From: Sulfurovum sp.
GTDB lineage: Bacteria; Campylobacterota; Campylobacteria; Campylobacterales; Sulfurovaceae
DNA: 14,449 bases
NCBI GenBank assembly: GCA_027066595.1
Contig: JAMONG010000082.1
Coordinates: 1-14,449, forward strand
Reading direction: 5' to 3'
Part shown: positions 6,681-14,449 of the stretch, in pieces
How positions within the stretch are numbered: the stretch's first letter is position 1
How the letters are laid out: each line of letters begins with the position of its first letter
Made by a program: the position numbers and the translations under genes
Notes under the pieces: generated by a model
Database searches by the model: none
The model's input: only the letters and a program-made list of their open reading frames with translations
What the model was told of the DNA's origin: nothing

Positions 6681-7509
6681 ACCAGAAATGCTGAAAGTTC
6701 TTATTGGCATCTTGACTTTTTTACTCATCATTAAGTTGTTGTGGTTTGTCGTACAAATTATATGGCTCTCTCCTATAGATATAGACCAAGCAGAAGATCA
6801 AAGTAGTAAAGCCCTTTACTATAAGGTTAAGCTTACCCCAAACAATATTGCCGCACCTCAAAAAACACAGCCACAAAAGAAGACCAAAATAGCAGGAAGT
6901 ATCAAAGAAATTAAACTTTTGGCTATCTATAATGCTTCAGATATTTCTGTAGTAACCGTAGAGTATCGGAAAAAAACAAAAGTTTTAGGTACGGGAGATG
7001 TTCTTAATGGATTTACTCTTGAGGGTGCAGGGAGTAACTTCGCAATGTTTAGTAGAGATACTAAAAATTATAAAGTATTACTAGCTAAAAACAGTAAAGC
7101 TTCCTCAAATATAAGTACGATAAAGAGTGTTCCCGCTGTAAAAAGTATGGTACAGACAAAAAAAGCTTTAGGAGAAGTCACCAATGAAGGGGATGTTAAA
7201 ATAATTGATAGGTCTCTTCTTGAACATTATGCCAATAATATGGAAGATATCTATAAAAATATTGGTATTTCCGAGGTGAAAGAGGGTAAAGATCTTAAAG
7301 GATTCAAGATTAATTTTGTCAAAAAAGATTCACCTTTTTCAAAACTTGGTATACAAAGAAATGATGTGATTAAATCTATTAATGGACAAGAGATTAAGAG
7401 CTATAATGCAGCTTTTAATGTCTATAAAAACATAAAAGATGTTGAGAGCCTAAATATGGTGATTATGAGAGGTAAAGAAGAAATGGAGTTAGAATATGAA
7501 ATTAACTAA
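6664..7509 (+). CDS. gspC: GspC-like protein with C-terminal PDZ domain
   Basis: This encodes about 281 residues: one N-terminal membrane span (about 11-35), a linker rich in Pro, Gln and Lys, a beta-rich homology region (about 79-140, with KLLAIYNASDISVVTVEY) and a C-terminal PDZ domain (about 200-281, with SPFSKLGIQRNDVIKSINGQ). GspC bridges the inner-membrane platform to the secretin N0 domain and helps select substrates. I chose the ATG at 6664, which has AGGGTGG a few bases before it, over the ATG at 6646, which has none. The gene overlaps the GspN-like gene by 17 bases and gspD by 14 bases. The PDZ form of GspC is usual in protein-secreting T2SSs, which argues against a pure DNA-uptake role. 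Confidence 0.85.
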   Translation: MKNLFKPEMLKVLIGILTFLLIIKLLWFVVQIIWLSPIDIDQAEDQSSKALYYKVKLTPNNIAAPQKTQPQKKTKIAGSIKEIKLLAIYNASDISVVTVEYRKKTKVLGTGDVLNGFTLEGAGSNFAMFSRDTKNYKVLLAKNSKASSNISTIKSVPAVKSMVQTKKALGEVTNEGDVKIIDRSLLEHYANNMEDIYKNIGISEVKEGKDLKGFKINFVKKDSPFSKLGIQRNDVIKSINGQEIKSYNAAFNVYKNIKDVESLNMVIMRGKEEMELEYEIN

Positions 7510-9760
7510 AATAGTATTGAGTGCATTGTTAGTGTTATCTGTAAGTATACAAGCAGAAGAAGAGAGTGTAGATGTAAACTTTAGAAACCTTAATGTAAGA
7601 GATTTTATAGAGATGGTTTCAAAAATTACGAAGAAAAATATTTTGATAGAGGGTGATTTAAAAGGTAAAATAAATTTTGTTTCACAAACACCTATAAAAA
7701 AGAGTGGATTAATCCCTTTGGCAAACTCTATTTTAGGAAGTAAAGGGCTCACTCTTATTGATCAAGGGGAGTATTATAAAGTAGTAAAAACTGCAAATGC
7801 CGCAGGAGAAGGACTAGATGTTAGTAGTACCATTGATGGTGATACGATGAAAACCGTTATGTTTCCTCTGCACAATTCAAATGCAGCAGTGGTAAGAGCT
7901 AAAATAAAGCCATTGCTACATAAAAATGCTAAAGTCATCTCTTTTAAAGAAAATAATGTTTTAGCCATTACGGCAAATCCACGAACATTAAAGTCTATTG
8001 CAAAGATTATTACCGTGGTAGAAGAGCGTGGAGAAAAGAAATCTGTAGTACTCTCTTTAGAAAACTCAACAGTTAAAGATGTTTTTACAAATGCTCAAAA
8101 TATGGCTAAAAAACTTTTTCCACAAACCATAGAGAGTGAAAAAGTAGATATTTTTAAAGATGATGCAACAAACTCTATCATTTTAGTAGGAAAACCAACT
8201 AATATTTCTCGCATGATTAAATATATTAAACAGTTAGATATAGAAGGTGAAGATCAAACACAAAAGATGTATGTACTTCGTTTGAAAAATTCAAATGTAG
8301 AAGAGATGGAGAAGATACTCTCTAAACTACTTTCACAGATGAACTCAGTGGCGATTAAAACTTCTAAAAAAGGTGGCCCACCACCTAGTAAAGCGATGGT
8401 CGTCTCAGACGTTGAACGCAATGCATTAGTATTGCTTGCAACTGGGGAGCAGATAAAAAATATACGTGAAACAGTAAGAAAGATTGATATACCAAAATCA
8501 CAAGTTTATGTAAAAGCGAAGATTGTAGAAGTAGATACAGATATGGCGGCACAAGTGGGGCTTAAATATGGATTTGAAAGTGGTGCAATAACTTCAGCGG
8601 GACTCTACTCTATGACAGGAAATCTGGGAGCAAGTGCCTTACAGATGTCTTCAGAATTGTTAGGTTTTCTAAATACAAATAATACCACAACGGTGATTGA
8701 TAATAATGGTAATCCTGTGCAACAGACAAATCCTGCATTTAAAATTGATGCAACTAACAAGGTCTTTGCATTAGGTGCCCAGTTAAGTTTATTGGAAAAT
8801 AATGGTGCGGCACAACTCCTTTCTGAACCTTCTGTTCTTTGTACAAATAACAAAGAGTCTTCTATCTATGTAGGGCAGACGATGTCTATTTTAACGCAGG
8901 GGCAACAGTCAACAACAGGTGTTTCAAATATTGTCAATAACTATTCCCGAGAAGATATTGGGTTGACACTTACTGTGCAACCAAGACTTTCAAGTAATAA
9001 TCAAGTAAGTCTTGAAATAGAAGTTAAAGTTGAAGACCTTGATCCATCATCTGAACAAGCAGCTGATAGACCAACGACAACAAAAAGAACAGTAAAAACA
9101 AATGCCATAGTGAAAAATGGAGAAACAATTATTTTAGGTGGGTTAATTAAAAAAGTATCTGGTGCAGGACAATCGAAAGTACCTTTCTTTAGTGAAATTC
9201 CCGTACTTGGAGACCTCTTATTCACGCACCATTCTGATGTCGAAAGACAGCAAAATGTGATTATTTATCTTACGCCATACATTGTAAGAAGCAGTAGTGA
9301 TTTACAAAAGCTAAAAACACTTTTATCTGAGTTAGATCAAGTACAAGAGCAGTATAATAAGATTGTATTAGGAAAGCTGGAAAATCGTGGAGGGGTCTTT
9401 ACCTCTAAAGGTTCTGCAAGTGGAAGAATACGTCGTTCTCCAAATGTTTATAAAGGAGTTGCCCCTTCAGCAGTAGTACCTAGTACAGATATGGGTTCAA
9501 GAGGACCTATTTATAAAGAGACTTTACCTGAACCTGTAAATAGTAGAGTTACATCTAATGTATCTACAACGATAGAGAAGCCTAGTGCCTCTTCTCGCAT
9601 TGGGAAAGAAGAATCAAATAGTGTAGTAGATGACAAGATAGATGGTAGAGAAGAAGGGTTTTTCTCTTCACTATTTTCAAGTTCAGAAACTCCCCCTGTG
9701 GTAGGTGCATCTGAACAAGGTTCAAGAGGTCCATATAATCCTGACTTTGGAGAAAAGTAA
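7496..9760 (+). CDS. gspD: Type II secretion secretin GspD
   Basis: This encodes the 754-residue outer-membrane channel subunit. A signal peptide (about 1-20, ending SIQA) is followed by the N0 domain (about 25-100, VDVNFRNLNVRDFIEMV), three N1-N3 repeat domains (about 118-330, with the motif pairs FPLHNSNA, LSLENSTV and LRLKNSNV) and the secretin core (about 335-600). The core shows QVYVKAKIVEV, LLSEPSVLCTNN, TIILGGLI and VPFFSEIPVLGDLLF. The last 150 residues form a Ser/Arg/Pro-rich tail that is not part of the usual core. It carries two copies of GSRGP followed by Tyr (667 and 742) and a GFFSSLF segment. It may act like the pilotin-binding S-domain. GGAG precedes the ATG, and the stop codon shares one base with the gspE start. 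Confidence 0.97.
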   Translation: MKLTKIVLSALLVLSVSIQAEEESVDVNFRNLNVRDFIEMVSKITKKNILIEGDLKGKINFVSQTPIKKSGLIPLANSILGSKGLTLIDQGEYYKVVKTANAAGEGLDVSSTIDGDTMKTVMFPLHNSNAAVVRAKIKPLLHKNAKVISFKENNVLAITANPRTLKSIAKIITVVEERGEKKSVVLSLENSTVKDVFTNAQNMAKKLFPQTIESEKVDIFKDDATNSIILVGKPTNISRMIKYIKQLDIEGEDQTQKMYVLRLKNSNVEEMEKILSKLLSQMNSVAIKTSKKGGPPPSKAMVVSDVERNALVLLATGEQIKNIRETVRKIDIPKSQVYVKAKIVEVDTDMAAQVGLKYGFESGAITSAGLYSMTGNLGASALQMSSELLGFLNTNNTTTVIDNNGNPVQQTNPAFKIDATNKVFALGAQLSLLENNGAAQLLSEPSVLCTNNKESSIYVGQTMSILTQGQQSTTGVSNIVNNYSREDIGLTLTVQPRLSSNNQVSLEIEVKVEDLDPSSEQAADRPTTTKRTVKTNAIVKNGETIILGGLIKKVSGAGQSKVPFFSEIPVLGDLLFTHHSDVERQQNVIIYLTPYIVRSSSDLQKLKTLLSELDQVQEQYNKIVLGKLENRGGVFTSKGSASGRIRRSPNVYKGVAPSAVVPSTDMGSRGPIYKETLPEPVNSRVTSNVSTTIEKPSASSRIGKEESNSVVDDKIDGREEGFFSSLFSSSETPPVVGASEQGSRGPYNPDFGEK

Positions 9761-11271
9761 TGCACTTTCCCCGCCTTCAAGATGTGAACCTTGAACCACT
9801 TTGGGAAGAGGAAATTAATCATAAATTAGCGATAAAACATGCACTGCTTTTTTCTGAAGTTAATGGTATTAGTACTGCCATTGTTACACAAGAGACTCTC
9901 AGTGATGCATTAAATTATTTCTCCAAACTCTCTTTGGCTTATCCTATTAATTTAGTAGATGATGAGAGTTTTGAGCGACTTAAAAATAAGTTTTTAGAGA
10001 TTCAAACAGGCTCTGACTTTGAAGAAATGACTACTACATCAGATGAGTTGATAGAAGTAGAGGGGGATTTATTAGAGTTTATTCGTAATTCACAAGATTT
10101 ACTTTCTTCTGAAGATTCTGCACCTATCATTAAACTTGTAAACTCTCTTTTTTTTCAAGCCTTACAAAAAGGGGCGAGTGATATACATATAGAGAGTGCA
10201 GAACGTAAAGGTGAAGTACGCTTACGTATGGATGGTGCACTGAAAAAACATCTTGATTTAGATAAGAGCATTGTTACTTTGGTTATTAACCGTATTAAAG
10301 TTATCTCTAACCTTGATATCTCGGAAAAAAGAGTACCACAAGATGGACGTACACAGTTGAGTATCTCTGGCAAGAGTATTGATGTGAGGGTTTCCATCTT
10401 ACCTACGTACCATGGAGAAAGAGTCGTTATGCGTATTCTTTCTCAAAGTGAGCATATCCCTACATTGGAGACATTGGGTTTTACAGATGACATTACAAAA
10501 GATCTCTATAAACTTCTTAATCATGCACATGGAATGATACTTGTAACTGGACCTACAGGTTCTGGTAAATCGACTACGCTACATGCGTGTATGCAACACA
10601 TAGCGACACCCGATAAAAATATTATTACAGTAGAAGACCCTGTGGAGTACAATGCAGACAATATCTCTCAAATACAGGTAAACACAAAAGTAGGACTTAC
10701 TTTTGCCGCAGGATTACGTTCTATACTAAGACAAGATCCAGACATTATTATGGTTGGGGAGATTCGTGACTCTGAAACTGCTGATATTGCTCTACGTTCA
10801 GCACTCACGGGACACCTTTTACTCTCTACCTTACACACCAATGATGCAACTTCGTCTCTCAGTCGGTTGATGGATATGGGAATTGAAAATTTCCTTATCT
10901 CTTCCACTCTTTTGGGTGTACTTGCCCAAAGGCTAGCAAGAAAACTTTGTGTGCACTGTAAAGAAGTTACCTCTTTAGCTCCAGCTACTATGGAGGAGGC
11001 ACTATTGCCCATAGACAAGATATACTTTAAGGCAGTTGGTTGTAAAGAATGTGACTTTACAGGATATAAAGGAAGACAAGCTATCGGTGAATTATTTGTG
11101 ATTAATGACTCGGTAAAAGAGATGATGAAAGATGGATTTAATGACCATCAAGTACGTGAGGCTATGAAAAAGAGTGGTATGCTGACCATCGCTGATAAAC
11201 TTAGAGCTATGCTAGTAACAGGGGAAACAAGTTACGAAGAAGCGGTACGTGTTGGGATAATGGACGGATAA
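9760..11271 (+). CDS. gspE: Type II secretion ATPase GspE
   Basis: This encodes the 503-residue hexameric cytoplasmic ATPase that powers pseudopilus assembly. Visible motifs in order are Walker A GPTGSGKST (264-272), the Asp box ITVEDPVEY (289-297), Walker B IIMVGEIRD (329-337), the His box STLHTND (356-362), and a four-cysteine zinc site with CVHC (397-400) and CKEC (428-431). The N-terminal half contains the usual SDIHIE and RVPQDGR motifs. The zinc-site insertion is typical of GspE and PilB rather than the PilT retraction ATPases. Its ATG overlaps the gspD stop by one base (TAATG), so translation is probably coupled. The length is normal, and all catalytic residues appear intact. Confidence 0.97.
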   Translation: MHFPRLQDVNLEPLWEEEINHKLAIKHALLFSEVNGISTAIVTQETLSDALNYFSKLSLAYPINLVDDESFERLKNKFLEIQTGSDFEEMTTTSDELIEVEGDLLEFIRNSQDLLSSEDSAPIIKLVNSLFFQALQKGASDIHIESAERKGEVRLRMDGALKKHLDLDKSIVTLVINRIKVISNLDISEKRVPQDGRTQLSISGKSIDVRVSILPTYHGERVVMRILSQSEHIPTLETLGFTDDITKDLYKLLNHAHGMILVTGPTGSGKSTTLHACMQHIATPDKNIITVEDPVEYNADNISQIQVNTKVGLTFAAGLRSILRQDPDIIMVGEIRDSETADIALRSALTGHLLLSTLHTNDATSSLSRLMDMGIENFLISSTLLGVLAQRLARKLCVHCKEVTSLAPATMEEALLPIDKIYFKAVGCKECDFTGYKGRQAIGELFVINDSVKEMMKDGFNDHQVREAMKKSGMLTIADKLRAMLVTGETSYEEAVRVGIMDG

Positions 11272-11272
11272 G

Positions 11273-11938
11273 ATGATATCTGCCCAAGTAAAACAGCAAA
11301 AAGCCTTTACTCTTATTGAGGTACTTATCTCTGTCGGACTTTTGGGCATTATTATTACCGCACTATTTTCTACTGTGGCGATGATGCGTGACTCTAATGC
11401 TCACCTTTATACCTATCTTCAAAAATCTAAAAAAATAACTAAAGCCACAAAAGTTCTCTATATGGATATTATGAGTTCAGATGGTAATATTAGTATTAAG
11501 AAAGATGACTTTACCAGACTTTGTATGCAAGAGAGTAGAAATTCACTCTATGCCCTCTCTTTGGCTAAAGTATGTTGGGTTGTGCTCAAAAAAGAGAATA
11601 CTCTGGTGCGTATAGAAGGGAATAATTATGCCTTACCTACACGTTTTGAAGACAGAGTAGAGGTAAACCCTGTGATGAAACATGTAGAACTTTTTGATGT
11701 GTATCATCAAAAAGATAAAATTTTAGTTTTTTTAAAGCAAAAAGGGGAAAAGCCTATTACTTTTATGGTGCAAGGGGTTACACGACCTATCGTAAAGAAA
11801 GCTAAGCCCAAAAAACCCAATAAAAAAAGTCCTAATCCCACAACACCTGTACCAAATAGAACAAACCCCACGAATCAACCACCTAACCCAAATAGACCCC
11901 AAACCCCAATACCTCCACCTACACAGCAAGAAGTTTAA
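11273..11938 (+). CDS. GspJ-like minor pseudopilin with proline-rich tail
   Basis: This encodes 221 residues. The prepilin leader ends in QQKA-FTLIEVL (Ala11 at -1, Glu at +5), followed by a hydrophobic helix (12-36) and a beta-rich periplasmic domain to about 170 with two cysteines (84 and 101). The last 44 residues (178-221) are a low-complexity tail of Pro, Asn, Thr, Lys and Gln with 15 prolines and no hydrophobic segment. Such a tail is not part of ordinary pseudopilins and may be flexible or bind the cell wall. The gene begins one base after the gspE stop. The size of the folded part suits GspJ, but the GspI/GspJ assignment is not certain. Confidence 0.82.
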   Translation: MISAQVKQQKAFTLIEVLISVGLLGIIITALFSTVAMMRDSNAHLYTYLQKSKKITKATKVLYMDIMSSDGNISIKKDDFTRLCMQESRNSLYALSLAKVCWVVLKKENTLVRIEGNNYALPTRFEDRVEVNPVMKHVELFDVYHQKDKILVFLKQKGEKPITFMVQGVTRPIVKKAKPKKPNKKSPNPTTPVPNRTNPTNQPPNPNRPQTPIPPPTQQEV

Positions 11939-11949
11939 AAAGGATAAGC

Positions 11950-14283
11950 ATGCAAGAGATGTACGAGAAACTAGGACTGTTTTATCTTGGTAAAGATATA
12001 GATAAAGAGATGATGGAAGCCACGGAAGCACTCACTTTACTTAAAAACAAAAACTTCACTACCCACGCAGCCATTATAGGTATGACAGGTTCAGGTAAGA
12101 CAGGTTTAGGTGTTGGTATCATAGAGGAGGCTGCACTAGACAACATCCCCTCAATTATTATTGACCCTAAAGGAGATATGGGGAACTTATGTTTGGTTGA
12201 TGCAACTTTTTCACCCAAATCATTTGAACCATGGGTAGCAGATGAAGCGAAGACAAAAGAAGTTGATGTCTTTAGTTATGCTAAGAAAATATCTACTATG
12301 TGGCAAGAGGGAATTGAATCATGGGGACAAACTACACAGCGTGTAGCTAAACTTCAAGCGGTTGAAAAAACCATTTATACACCTGGTTCTTCAGCTGGTG
12401 TTGCCATTAACGTGATGTCTTCACTAGAAGCACCTCCTACTGAAATAATGGAAGACAGCGATACTTTTGCTTCATATCTTAAAAGTACAACCACTTCTTT
12501 ACTTTCACTTATTGGCATTAATGCAGATCCTTTAGATTCAAAAGAGTATATTCTTTTAGCACAAATCATTACTAAGTCATGGATAGCAGGTGACTCTTTA
12601 AGTATCGAAACACTTATAGGAAAAATCATTAACCCTAGCTTCAAAAAGATAGGGGTACTTCCTTTAGAAGATTTTTACCCGCAAGATACACGCTTTAAAT
12701 TAGCTACAAAGTTTAACTCTTTGTTGGCAAGTCCTTCTTTTTCGTTATGGTTAAAAGGAGAGAGTTTAGATATACAAAAATTACTTTATGATGACAAAGG
12801 GAAAGCCAAAGTCTCCATTTTTTCCATTGGGCATTTAAATGATGATGAACGGATGTTTTTTGTTACCTTGCTACTCAATAAGTACATCGCATGGATGCGT
12901 AGACAAAGTGGTACTTCAGCACTCAAAACACTTTTGTATATGGATGAAATCTATGGGTTCTTTCCACCTACAAAAAATCCACCAAGTAAAGAACCTATGA
13001 TGCTTTTGCTTAAACAGGCCAGAGCATTTGGTGTAGGGGTTGTATTGAGTACCCAAAATCCTGTTGATTTGGACTATAAAGGGCTTTCTAACATCGGAAC
13101 ATGGTTCATAGGTAGGTTGCAGACCAATCAAGACATAGAACGTGTGATAGATGGTCTAGGAGGTAAAGTAGGTGCAAGTTACAATAAGGGTGAAATCAAA
13201 ACATTATTGGCAAATCTCAAAAAGCGTACTTTCTTTTTAAAATCTGCACATTTGGATGACATACGGCTCTTCTCTACACGTTGGGTACTCTCTTATCTTA
13301 AGGGACCTCTTAAACGTGATGAGATTAGTGCTTTAATGCAAGGGCAAAAAGAGGCACAAAGTATTGTGACGGAAAGTGTAGAGAGTTTAAGTCAAAAAAG
13401 TACAGATTTGGAGAGTTATCAAAATATCGATGACTCTATACCTCAATATTTTGAACCAGACACTGCTCAGACACATAGTTTTATGGCAACATTAGGAGCA
13501 AAAGTAACAGTACATTTCTACAGCCAACGAAAAGGAATAGATGAGAGTAGAGAGCTTCTCTACGCTTTAGCACTAGACAAAACACAACGAAATATAAATT
13601 GGGCAGATGCTAAGGAGGAAAAAGAAAATTTTGAAAACTACCCACATACCCCTCCTAGTAATGCAAAGTTTCAGATGCTCCCTGATGTTGTTTTGAAAGA
13701 TAAAGGTTTAAAGCGAGCCATACGTGAGTTAAAAGAGACCTTGTATCGAGAAGAGTATTTAGAACTTATGCGTTGCCGTTCTCCTAAACTAGAATCAAAA
13801 GTGAGTGAATCTTTAGGTGATTTTATGGTACGCCTAAAAGATATTTTAGATGATAAAAAAGAAGTCGCGATAGACAAACTTCAAGTACGCTATGGCAAAA
13901 AAGAGAAAACATTGCTAGAGAGACTAAGTCGTGCCAAAGAGCGTGTAGAGAAAGAGTCTTCTGACTCCACTTCTTCTATGATAGAGGCGGGTATTGCAGT
14001 ACTTGGTGCACTCTTTGGTAAAAGTAGTCCTACGAAGATTGGTAGAGCAGTAAGTAAAGGAAGCAAGATACTTAAGGAACGTGGTGATATGAGTCGTGCA
14101 GAAGAACGTATGGTAGCCATAGAAGAAGATATCGAAGCTTTAGAGTATGAACTAGAAGATAAGATAGATGAACTTAATGAAAAATACAATGTTGATAATT
14201 GCGAGGTAGAGACTTACACGATGAAGCCAAGAAAAACCGATATTGATGTAGAAAATTGTGCTGTGGTTTGGCGAGTAGGTTGA
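11950..14283 (+). CDS. HerA/DUF87-type ATP-binding protein (DUF853-like)
   Basis: This encodes a 777-residue cytoplasmic ATPase of the HerA/FtsK-like superfamily. Walker A is GMTGSGKT (44-51), an early IIIDPKGDMGNL motif follows (69-80), Walker B is TLLYMDE (about 327-333), and a conserved VVLSTQNPVDLDYKGLSN stretch follows near 365. The C-terminal third is charged and partly coiled-coil (about 600-676 and 708-746) around a short Gly-rich hydrophobic stretch (677-690, IEAGIAVLGALFG). It ends with KPRKTDI, as in DUF853/YjgR proteins. The size is above the roughly 500 residues of YjgR. Homologues are often stand-alone genes of unknown role. Here it follows the GspJ-like gene after 11 bases with AAAAGGA before the ATG, so it is probably in the T2SS operon. 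A secretion role is not shown. Confidence 0.85.
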   Translation: MQEMYEKLGLFYLGKDIDKEMMEATEALTLLKNKNFTTHAAIIGMTGSGKTGLGVGIIEEAALDNIPSIIIDPKGDMGNLCLVDATFSPKSFEPWVADEAKTKEVDVFSYAKKISTMWQEGIESWGQTTQRVAKLQAVEKTIYTPGSSAGVAINVMSSLEAPPTEIMEDSDTFASYLKSTTTSLLSLIGINADPLDSKEYILLAQIITKSWIAGDSLSIETLIGKIINPSFKKIGVLPLEDFYPQDTRFKLATKFNSLLASPSFSLWLKGESLDIQKLLYDDKGKAKVSIFSIGHLNDDERMFFVTLLLNKYIAWMRRQSGTSALKTLLYMDEIYGFFPPTKNPPSKEPMMLLLKQARAFGVGVVLSTQNPVDLDYKGLSNIGTWFIGRLQTNQDIERVIDGLGGKVGASYNKGEIKTLLANLKKRTFFLKSAHLDDIRLFSTRWVLSYLKGPLKRDEISALMQGQKEAQSIVTESVESLSQKSTDLESYQNIDDSIPQYFEPDTAQTHSFMATLGAKVTVHFYSQRKGIDESRELLYALALDKTQRNINWADAKEEKENFENYPHTPPSNAKFQMLPDVVLKDKGLKRAIRELKETLYREEYLELMRCRSPKLESKVSESLGDFMVRLKDILDDKKEVAIDKLQVRYGKKEKTLLERLSRAKERVEKESSDSTSSMIEAGIAVLGALFGKSSPTKIGRAVSKGSKILKERGDMSRAEERMVAIEEDIEALEYELEDKIDELNEKYNVDNCEVETYTMKPRKTDIDVENCAVVWRVG

Positions 14284-14300
14284 TAGGGAAGTTCCCTATC
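14282..14300. terminator. Hairpin between convergent genes
   Basis: GATAGGGA and TCCCTATC pair as a perfect 8-bp stem with a 3-base loop, beginning within the stop codon of the ATPase gene. On the plus strand it is followed by a short T run (TTT). Its place between the end of the large operon and the end of pyrE suits a terminator for the operon. The short U tract makes it weak. A second small palindrome (AAAAGT, 4 bases, ACTTTT, 14304-14319) overlaps the pyrE stop. Confidence 0.55.
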
Positions 14301-14310
14301 TTTAAAAGTG

Positions 14311-14449
14311 TTAACTTTTACTACCAGGTTTAATCGCTTCAGATTGACCTTCTTTGCAAAGTGGACAATCTTTAGGAGCATACATCTCAAAAGTAAAATC
14401 ATCAAGTGCAAAGAGTGGAGTGTTCTTTGGGAGAGCACATTCAGGTTTA
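14311..14449 (-). CDS. pyrE: Orotate phosphoribosyltransferase, C-terminal end (partial)
   Basis: Only the last 45 codons and the stop lie in the window; the gene continues past the right edge. The visible residues include LPKNTPLFALDDFTFEMY, a DCPLCKEG pair of cysteines and the ending AIKPGSKS. This matches the characteristic tail of the Campylobacter/Thermus-type PyrE (CPLC...AIKPGSR), which makes orotidine monophosphate in pyrimidine synthesis. The gene converges on the T2SS operon and marks the boundary with a housekeeping region. The identification rests on memory of the family tail. Confidence 0.88.
   Translation of the reverse strand, partial: KPECALPKNTPLFALDDFTFEMYAPKDCPLCKEGQSEAIKPGSKS

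Noticed and set aside
8605..8853. Open frame antisense to gspD
   Set aside because: It lies wholly within the conserved secretin core, has no ribosome site of note and no recognisable protein features.
3955..11938. Interpretation as a Cts-type DNA-uptake (competence) locus
   Set aside because: The core D, E, F and pseudopilin genes are shared with Cts, but a GspC with PDZ domain, a GspK-like pseudopilin and a GspN-like gene fit protein secretion better. It is not fully excluded without phylogeny.
11801..11938. Exosortase sorting tail on the GspJ-like protein
   Set aside because: The tail is proline-rich but has no hydrophobic helix and no terminal basic cluster, so it lacks the tripartite form.
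13890..14189. Serine-rich open frame antisense to the ATPase gene
   Set aside because: The serine runs are the reverse reading of Glu/Lys/Arg-rich coiled-coil codons on the other strand.
14214..14438. 74-residue open frame on the minus strand across the pyrE end
   Set aside because: It is out of frame with the clear PyrE C-terminus (stop at 14311) and crosses the hairpin into the ATPase gene.
1..14449. CRISPR array, tRNA, insertion sequence or phage elements
   Set aside because: No regularly spaced repeats, cloverleaf, transposase or terminal inverted repeats were seen. The window is nearly all protein-coding.

Overview
The window looks like a chromosomal segment from a free-living Campylobacterota bacterium of the Sulfurimonas/Sulfurovum kind. 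The reasons are the low G+C, the tightly packed and overlapping genes, promoters that have a good -10 box but no -35 box, a TIGR04219-type outer-membrane barrel, and a PyrE C-terminus that closely resembles the Campylobacter/Thermus-type enzyme. The genus is an inference.

Almost the whole window encodes a type II secretion (T2SS) machine, arranged in three blocks. (1) On the minus strand, positions 1-1952 hold the inner-membrane platform gene gspF, followed one base later by an outer-membrane beta-barrel gene. (2) On the minus strand, positions 3900 down to 2498 hold the major pseudopilin gspG and two minor pseudopilins. (3) On the plus strand, positions 3955-14283 hold a nine-gene operon with consecutive overlaps: a GspK-like pseudopilin, three short single-span proteins placed and shaped like GspL, GspM and GspN, a GspC-like PDZ protein, the secretin GspD, the ATPase GspE, a GspJ-like pseudopilin with a proline-rich tail, and a HerA/DUF87-type ATPase. 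Blocks 2 and 3 diverge from a 54-bp promoter region. A PDZ-bearing GspC and a GspN-like gene point to protein secretion rather than the related Campylobacter DNA-uptake (Cts) apparatus, although the L/M-like genes are too diverged to name firmly.

The most unusual gene is a compact exosortase/archaeosortase-family protease-transpeptidase (2023-2511, plus strand). It has an intact Cys-Arg-His triad and lies alone between the two minus-strand T2SS blocks. It diverges from gspF and overlaps the 3' end of a pseudopilin gene tail to tail. No substrate with a sorting tail is visible in the window. This raises the possibility that T2SS export and exosortase processing of surface proteins are linked here.

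The right end, beyond a hairpin between convergent genes, holds the last 45 codons of pyrE on the minus strand. No rRNA, tRNA, CRISPR, insertion sequence or phage feature was seen, and no stretch over 300 bases lacks a gene. No prepilin peptidase (GspO) gene is present in the window, though the pseudopilins need one.
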